Source of the DNA: Joostella atrarenae
Lineage (GTDB): Bacteria > Bacteroidota > Bacteroidia > Flavobacteriales > Flavobacteriaceae
Length of the DNA: 64,000 nt
Direction of reading: 5' to 3'
Assembly (NCBI RefSeq): GCF_021764745.1
Contig: NZ_JAETXX010000001.1
Location: forward strand, 310,001-374,000
Shown here: positions 59,579 through 64,000 of the stretch, one piece after another
Layout of the letters: the number at the start of each line of letters is the position of its first letter
How positions within the stretch are numbered: the first letter of the stretch is position 1
Made by a program: the position numbers and the translations under genes
The notes under the pieces: generated by a model
The model's database searches: none
What the model was told of the DNA's origin: nothing
The model's input: the letters and a program-made list of their open reading frames with translations, nothing else

Positions 59579-59664
59579 GCGTGAAGGATAGTAGCGGCAT
59601 CCTTTTTGTTTTTCACAAAAAGATATAGCAGATAGCCTGACCGTAATAAAATGGAGGGCACGCC
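59579..59664 (-). repeat. Dispersed GC-rich element, copy A
   Basis: Read on the minus strand this 86-base element starts GGCGTGCCC, has an internal CGGTCAGGCTAT block, a CTTTTTGT/ACAAAAAG hairpin and GCCGCTACTATCC, and ends CTTCACGC followed by an A-run. Copy B at 62953-63012 has the same order of blocks (GGCGTTCCC, CGGGCGGGCTTT, CGCTAC, GCTACAATCC, CTAACGC, A-run). It lies between thiS and thiC. Confidence 0.6.
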
Positions 59665-59677
59665 ACTAAAACCGTAA

Positions 59678-59878
59678 TTATCCGCCTTGAGTAGCTTTAA
59701 TTATTAATATATTTACATGATTTGATAACGGCTCTTCCCATTTAGATTTTGGAAGAACATTGTTATCTAAGGCAACGGCAATGCCATTGGAAGAAATATT
59801 TAACCTCTCCAATACCTCTTTAATAGTGGGCGATTTTGAAAATGTGTGTGCTGTGTTGTTTACGTTTACAGTGATCAT
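59678..59878 (-). CDS. thiS: Sulfur carrier protein ThiS
   Basis: ThiS carries sulfur as a C-terminal thiocarboxylate to ThiG. The 66-residue ubiquitin-like product has TIKEVLERLNISSNGIAVALDNNVLPKSKWEE and ends QATQGG, the required Gly-Gly. It is the first gene of the thi operon behind the TPP riboswitch. ThiF, the usual adenylyltransferase that activates it, is not in the operon. Confidence 0.95.
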   Translation of the reverse strand: MITVNVNNTAHTFSKSPTIKEVLERLNISSNGIAVALDNNVLPKSKWEEPLSNHVNILIIKATQGG

Positions 59879-60000
59879 AATAAAATGGTTTACTGCAAAC
59901 TTTAGGAAGTGCTCCTAAAAAAGTAGATTCCTAGAGTTATCTCCAAAAAATTATAGAAACAACTACTGCCATACAAAAGTATGGTGATAGGAAGTATATC

Positions 60001-60080
60001 AACTTTTCCCTTCGCTCGTACTAACGAGATCAGGTTCTAAGGGTTTTATCTCAGCTGATTTAACAGCACCCCTAAAGTTT
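60001..60080 (-). ncRNA. TPP riboswitch (THI element)
   Basis: On the minus strand the conserved TPP aptamer is present: GGGGTGC, CAGCTGAGAT, ACCCTTAGAACCTGATC, GTTAGTAC and GCGAAGGGA, closed by an AACTTT/AAAGTT P1 stem. Between the aptamer and thiS are two more hairpins (59969-59984, CCATAC/GTATGG; 59901-59919, TTTAGGA/TCCTAAA) that may be the switching part. Binding of thiamine pyrophosphate should turn the operon down. Together with the promoter this explains the 385-base gap 59879-60263. Confidence 0.95.
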
Positions 60081-60088
60081 ACTTAATC

Positions 60089-60120
60089 CAAAGGTACTTA
60101 ATTATTAACGAGAATACCAA
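60089..60120 (-). promoter_or_regulatory. Promoter of the thiamine operon
   Basis: On the minus strand: TTG (60120-60118), 21 bases, then TACCTTTG (60096-60089). A start about 7 bases on would lie just in front of the riboswitch. Confidence 0.8.
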
Positions 60121-60263
60121 GCGTATTAAAAATCTTTTAGAAAAAGAGAATTTTCCTTACAAAAGGATGAAAAATGCATTCAATTCATAATTTTAAAATT
60201 TCATTAACATTATTTTTTAAGTAAAATTGTTATAATGTACACCTATAATTATAAAATCGATAT

Positions 60264-60458
60264 ATGCTTAAAATTACAGTAAAAGAGGGGGAGAACATAG
60301 AACGAGCTCTTAAAAGACTTAAAAGAAAATTTAGAAATACTAAAGTGTTGCGAGAATTAAGAGACCGTAAAGAGTACACAAAACCCTCGGAACAAAAGCG
60401 TAAAACTATCCAAAAAGCGGCTTATAAAGAACAATATTTAAGAAGCTTAGAAGAATAA
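60264..60458 (+). CDS. rpsU: 30S ribosomal protein S21
   Basis: The 64-residue, very basic product (MLKITVKEGENIERALKRLK, VLRELRDRKEYTKPSEQKRK) is S21, which binds the 30S platform and helps mRNA recognition. Length is normal. It stands alone, 183 bases from the divergent thi promoter's riboswitch, with a near-consensus TAAAATTG box upstream. Confidence 0.95.
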   Translation: MLKITVKEGENIERALKRLKRKFRNTKVLRELRDRKEYTKPSEQKRKTIQKAAYKEQYLRSLEE

Positions 60459-60613
60459 CTTTTATTTGGCTTTTACATTTAGAATATTTATTTAGCTTTA
60501 CTGAATAAGGAGAATAAAGCAGCGTATAAATCAATAATAAACCTTGATCTTAGACTTTGCTAAACTCCTACAAAAGTAAACCCATATCTGGGAAAAATAA
60601 CAGTTTATTCTAA

Positions 60614-62383
60614 ATGGAAAACCCACAACAATTTTATAATAAAGAGTTATCTCTCTTTAAACAACAACTTACAGCAGTCAAAAAAACACTTACCATTTTA
60701 AGCGTTTTTAGACTGCTTGTTTTTTTGGTAATTGCTAGTATCCTTTATTTTTTCTGGGGGAATACCTCCATAATCTTACCATCCATTGTTATTTCTATAA
60801 TACTATTTATTGTATTGGTATCTAAATACACCGACCAGAAGTATAAAAAGAATAAGATTGCCGAGCGTATAAATATCAATGAAATAGAATTAAGGGTTCT
60901 TAAAAAAGATTTTCATGATTTAGAAGATGGAAAAAAATATAGTGATTACAATCACGATTATAGCCATGATATTGATCTCTTTGGCAAAGGTAGCTTCTTT
61001 CAATACAGCAACAGAACAGCAACGAATGCTGGGAAAGAATTATTGGTTAAAATATACACAGAAAATGATGTTAATAATATTGTAGCCAAACAAGAAGCCA
61101 TTAAAGAGCTAGCTCAAAAAATAGAATGGCGTCAAGATTTTAGTGCTACCGCCGCACAAGTAAAGACAGAACTTGCTGCAAGCAAAATAGCTGATTGGCT
61201 ACAAACACATACTCCTATAATCAAGAAAAGTAGTACATGGTTGCCTTACGCCTTTGCTATATCTTCGGTTGCTATTTTTCTATTAGCGTATTTTAATATT
61301 ATTCCAAGCTCTGTAATTATTTATTGGTTTGTTATTGGACTCGGAGTTTCTGGAAGTAAAATAAAGAAAGTAAATAACCTAGCTGCTTATACTTCTAAAA
61401 CGCAAGATACCTTCCAGCAATATCATCAGCTGATTGCAAAAATTGAAACTGCTCAATTTTCGAGTGATTTATTAAAAGAGAAACAAAAAATCATCTTAGG
61501 TAATGGCACTTCCACTTCTCAAATAATAAAAAAATTCTCTAAAATGTTAGACGCTTTAGAGCAGCGTAACAATTTACTTATCTCTGTGCCTGGAAACGGT
61601 TTCTTACTCATGGATCTGTATAATACACGCCGAATAGAAAAATGGATTGCATTGCATAAAAATGAAGTTAAAGAATGGTTTGAAGTAATCGCTTTTTTCG
61701 ATGCCTATAACTCGTTAGGAAATTTTGCTTACAACCATCCTAATTATACATTTCCGACTATAAACACCGACAATACAACAATAAAAGCCACCCAATTAGG
61801 GCATCCTCTTATCGATGAAAATAAATTGGTGTACAACGATCTTCATGTAGAAAAAGAACACTTTTTTGTAATTACTGGCGCTAATATGGCAGGTAAAAGC
61901 ACGTTCTTAAGAACTGTTTCTTTACATATTGTCATGGCAAATTGCGGCCTTCCTGTATGTGCCGAAAAAAGTGATTACAGTCCGATAAAACTTATTACAA
62001 GTATGCGTACGGCAGATTCTCTTACAGACGATGCTTCTTATTTTTATGCCGAGTTAAAACGACTAAAACTAATTGTAGATAAGATTAAAACCGACACCTA
62101 TTTTGTGGTTTTAGATGAAATTTTAAAAGGTACCAATAGTAAAGATAAGGCTATCGGCTCAAGAAAATTTGTAGAAAAGTTATCGGCTTCTCACTCTACA
62201 GGGATTATTGCTACCCACGATTTAAGCCTTTGCGAGGTGGCTAATGTAAACGAAAAAGTAGATAATTATTTCTTCGAAGCCTTTATAAACGGGAAAGAAC
62301 TTACATTCGATTATAAATTTAAAGAGGGTATTTGTGAAAATATGAATGCCTCCTTTTTACTTAAAAACATGGGAATTGTATAA
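60614..62383 (+). CDS. Membrane-anchored MutS-family ATPase
   Basis: The 589-residue product has four predicted membrane helices in two pairs: about residues 29-72 (VFRLLVFLVIASILYFFW, IILPSIVISIILFIVLV) and about 203-245 (YAFAISSVAIFLLAY, VIIYWFVIGLGV). The C-terminal third is a MutS ATPase: ITGANMAGKSTFLRTV (Walker A, about 420-435), TADSLTDDASYFYAELKRL, VVLDEILKGTNSKD (Walker B) and ATHDLSLCEV. It lacks the mismatch-binding domain of MutS and the Smr domain of MutS2. It is probably not a classical repair protein; function unknown. Confidence 0.85.
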   Translation: MENPQQFYNKELSLFKQQLTAVKKTLTILSVFRLLVFLVIASILYFFWGNTSIILPSIVISIILFIVLVSKYTDQKYKKNKIAERININEIELRVLKKDFHDLEDGKKYSDYNHDYSHDIDLFGKGSFFQYSNRTATNAGKELLVKIYTENDVNNIVAKQEAIKELAQKIEWRQDFSATAAQVKTELAASKIADWLQTHTPIIKKSSTWLPYAFAISSVAIFLLAYFNIIPSSVIIYWFVIGLGVSGSKIKKVNNLAAYTSKTQDTFQQYHQLIAKIETAQFSSDLLKEKQKIILGNGTSTSQIIKKFSKMLDALEQRNNLLISVPGNGFLLMDLYNTRRIEKWIALHKNEVKEWFEVIAFFDAYNSLGNFAYNHPNYTFPTINTDNTTIKATQLGHPLIDENKLVYNDLHVEKEHFFVITGANMAGKSTFLRTVSLHIVMANCGLPVCAEKSDYSPIKLITSMRTADSLTDDASYFYAELKRLKLIVDKIKTDTYFVVLDEILKGTNSKDKAIGSRKFVEKLSASHSTGIIATHDLSLCEVANVNEKVDNYFFEAFINGKELTFDYKFKEGICENMNASFLLKNMGIV

Positions 62384-62473
62384 TTTATATTGGCAGTTTT
62401 ACTCTCGGAGCACAACATAACGCGCGTTTACTCTTTTCCCTGCCAACATACAAACACAACAATTAAAACTCCC

Positions 62474-62481
62474 TATCTTTG
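62474..62481 (+). promoter_or_regulatory. -7 box of queD promoter
   Basis: TATCTTTG is an exact TAnnTTTG box, 19 bases before the queD ATG at 62501. It lies inside the longer in-frame extension and so argues against that earlier start. Confidence 0.6.
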
Positions 62482-62500
62482 CAATAAATTATGTGAGGTT

Positions 62501-62953
62501 ATGAGCAACATACGTATTACAAAACAGTTTAATTTCGAAACTGGACACGCCCTTTATGGTTATGATGGAAAATGTAGAAATGTACATGGGCACAGTTACA
62601 AGCTTTCCGTTACTGTTATCGGGACACCTATTACCGACACTTCGCATGTAAAACTTGGGATGGTGATCGATTTTGGCGACCTTAAAAAGATCGTAAAAGA
62701 AGATATTATCGATGTTTTTGATCACGCTACCGTTTTCAACAAAAACACTCCACATAAAGAGCTGGCCGAAGAACTTTCTGTTCGTGGGCACAATGTTATT
62801 TTAGTAGATTACCAGCCTACAAGCGAGAATATGGTGATCGATTTTGCTGAGAAAATACAAAAACGTTTGCCAGAACATATCGATTTACATTCCATAAAAC
62901 TCCAAGAAACAGAGACCTCTTTTGCAGAGTGGTATGCATCCGATAATAAATAG
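62501..62953 (+). CDS. queD: 6-carboxy-5,6,7,8-tetrahydropterin synthase
   Basis: QueD makes carboxytetrahydropterin from dihydroneopterin triphosphate, the second step to queuosine and other 7-deazaguanines. The ATG at 62501 is chosen because a promoter box lies just upstream and the homologous region begins here (MSNIRITKQFNFETGHALYG). The 150-residue product has zinc ligands H16, H29 and H31 and catalytic C25 in GKCRNVHGHSY, the CX3HGH pattern of QueD. The stop codon is the first base of the GC-rich repeat that follows. Confidence 0.92.
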   Translation: MSNIRITKQFNFETGHALYGYDGKCRNVHGHSYKLSVTVIGTPITDTSHVKLGMVIDFGDLKKIVKEDIIDVFDHATVFNKNTPHKELAEELSVRGHNVILVDYQPTSENMVIDFAEKIQKRLPEHIDLHSIKLQETETSFAEWYASDNK

Positions 62954-63012
62954 GGCGTTCCCTGCGGGCGGGCTTTTCACGCTACACGGTAGCTTGCTAC
63001 AATCCCTAACGC
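62953..63012 (+). repeat. Dispersed GC-rich element, copy B
   Basis: A 60-base GC-rich block in AT-rich surroundings, starting GGGCGTTCCC at the queD stop codon and ending CCCTAACGC followed by eight A residues. It contains CCC-TGC-GGG and GCTAC-ACG-GTAGC hairpins and shares block order with copy A at 59579-59664. From memory, elements of this form are common between genes in Flavobacteriaceae genomes. Confidence 0.6.
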
Positions 63013-63041
63013 AAAAAAAATAGTACTATAAAAACCAAAGA

Positions 63042-63803
63042 ATGAAGATCCCTGAGGGTAAAAAAATATATTTCGCATCCGATAACCATTTAGGCGCTCC
63101 TACAAAGGAAGAAAGTATTATCCGTGAGAAAAAATTTGTTGCATGGCTAGATGAAATCAAAACAGATGCCGCAGCTATTTTCCTGCTTGGAGACCTCTTT
63201 GATTTTTGGTTTGAATATAAAACAGTAATCCCAAAAGGCTTTTCGAGAACTTTAGGGAAACTAGCAGAAATTACCGATTCTGGAATCCCAGTTTACTATT
63301 TTGTTGGAAACCACGATCTCTGGATGGATGGTTATTTTGAAGAAGAACTTAATATTCCTGTATACCATAAACCCCAAGAATTCACTTTTAACAATAAGAA
63401 GTTTTTTATTGGCCACGGAGATGGTTTAGGGCCTGGAGACAAAGGATATAAAAGAATGAAAAAAGTCTTTACAAACCCCGTTTCAAAATGGTTTTTTAGA
63501 TGGCTACATCCTGATCTTGGTGTGAAACTAGCTCAATATCTGTCGGTAAAAAATAAGCTTATTTCTGGAGATGAGGATATAAAATTTCTGGGCGAGGATA
63601 ATGAATGGCTCGTACAATATTGTAAAAGGAAACTAGAGAAAGAACACAGAGATTATTTTGTTTTTGGCCACCGTCACCTTCCTATGGAAATCTCTCTTCA
63701 AAAGGACAGCAAATACATAAATCTTGGAGACTGGATACACTATTATACCTATGCCGTTTTCGATGGGGAAATCATGTCTCTAAAAACCTATGAGAAAAAG
63801 TAA
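63042..63803 (+). CDS. lpxH: UDP-2,3-diacylglucosamine diphosphatase
   Basis: LpxH cleaves UDP-2,3-diacylglucosamine to lipid X in lipid A synthesis at the inner membrane. The 253-residue calcineurin-like phosphoesterase has the metal-site motifs FASDNHLG, LLGDLFDFWFEY, FVGNHDLW, FIGHGDGLGPGD and FVFGHRHLP. Length and the NHDLW/HGDG pattern fit the LpxH type rather than LpxI. Starts 29 bases after the GC-rich repeat, whose A-run precedes it. Confidence 0.93.
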   Translation: MKIPEGKKIYFASDNHLGAPTKEESIIREKKFVAWLDEIKTDAAAIFLLGDLFDFWFEYKTVIPKGFSRTLGKLAEITDSGIPVYYFVGNHDLWMDGYFEEELNIPVYHKPQEFTFNNKKFFIGHGDGLGPGDKGYKRMKKVFTNPVSKWFFRWLHPDLGVKLAQYLSVKNKLISGDEDIKFLGEDNEWLVQYCKRKLEKEHRDYFVFGHRHLPMEISLQKDSKYINLGDWIHYYTYAVFDGEIMSLKTYEKK

Positions 63804-63878
63804 TTCCTTTTTTCCTCTTAATAAATCCCGTTATTAGAAACTAGCAGCGATTATATCCTGCAAACGCTTACGTTTTTG

Positions 63879-63886
63879 TATTTTCG
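63879..63886 (+). promoter_or_regulatory. Possible -7 box before the last gene
   Basis: TATTTTCG is one mismatch from TAnnTTTG and lies 17 bases before the ATG at 63904. Weak evidence. Confidence 0.35.
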
Positions 63887-63903
63887 TCCTTAAATATAAA
63901 GAT

Positions 63904-64000
63904 ATGGCTCGTACATTAATTATAATTTCTATTCTATTTAGCTTTTTATGCAGCAATGCGCAAGCGGTAAAAGATAGTACCATACAGGTTGGCTACACAG
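63904..64000 (+). CDS. Secreted protein of unknown function, 5' end only
   Basis: The first 32 codons of a gene cut by the right edge. The product starts MARTLIIISILFSFLCSNAQ, a signal peptide with a likely cleavage after SNAQ, followed by AVKDSTIQVGYT. The mature part is too short to identify. Confidence 0.7.
   Translation, partial: MARTLIIISILFSFLCSNAQAVKDSTIQVGYT

Noticed and set aside
59602-59622. CTTTTTGT/ACAAAAAG hairpin as a terminator between thiS and thiC
   Set aside because: No T-run follows on the minus strand, and the hairpin is explained as part of the dispersed repeat.
62390-62500. A 37-residue N-terminal extension of QueD
   Set aside because: An exact -7 box lies inside it at 62474 and the conserved protein begins at 62501.

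Overview
The window looks like chromosomal DNA from a marine-type member of the Flavobacteriaceae (Bacteroidota). The support is AT-rich sequence, SusC/SusD outer-membrane pairs, proteins typical of the group (GH92, DUF4421, DUF4861, DUF4230, OmpA with thrombospondin-3 repeats), almost no Shine-Dalgarno sequences, and many promoters with the Bacteroidota TTG-N19-22-TAnnTTTG form. The genus cannot be fixed from the sequence alone. No phage, insertion sequence, CRISPR array or plasmid feature was seen.

Layout. (1) 1-7.7 kb is the edge of a uronate-type polysaccharide utilisation locus: a SusD (cut by the window start), a SusC and a LacI-type repressor on the minus strand, facing kduI, kduD and a DUF4861 lipoprotein on the plus strand. 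Near-identical CAATCGATTG-centred palindromes sit in front of susC and kduI and probably bind the LacI protein. (2) 7.8-28.8 kb is housekeeping: a luciferase-like oxidoreductase, a secreted metalloprotease, a DUF4421 protein, Mn-type superoxide dismutase, an AddA-like helicase-nuclease, kbl, an OmpA/TSP3 protein, an AddB-like nuclease, a hydrolase, a short-chain dehydrogenase, tRNA-Ala(GGC), a universal stress protein, a MATE transporter, an enoyl-CoA hydratase and a glutaryl-CoA dehydrogenase. (3) 29.4-41.4 kb is a second, alpha-mannan-type locus on the minus strand: susC, susD, two GH92 alpha-mannosidases, a GMC oxidoreductase and its Tat-signal small subunit. Its susC has an in-frame TGA where a glycine codon is expected.

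(4) 41.6-43.5 kb is rpsP-rimM-trmN6. (5) 43.9-53.7 kb holds an FdhF/YdeP-type molybdoenzyme, an overlapping hemW-cyclase-DUF4260-DUF4230 group, tyrS, a 2OG-Fe(II) oxygenase, a DUF885 protein and a YjbR protein. (6) 53.8-60.1 kb is a complete-looking thiamine operon (thiS, thiC, a second thiE-like gene, thiD, thiE, thiG, thiH) behind a promoter and a TPP riboswitch; thiF is absent. (7) 60.2-64 kb holds rpsU, a membrane-anchored MutS-family ATPase, queD, lpxH and the start of one more secreted protein.

The items most worth a second look are the stop codon inside the mannan susC, the shared LacI operators, the sugar-oxidase pair attached to the mannosidases, a dispersed GC-rich element present twice (59.6 and 63.0 kb), and the membrane-bound MutS-like protein.
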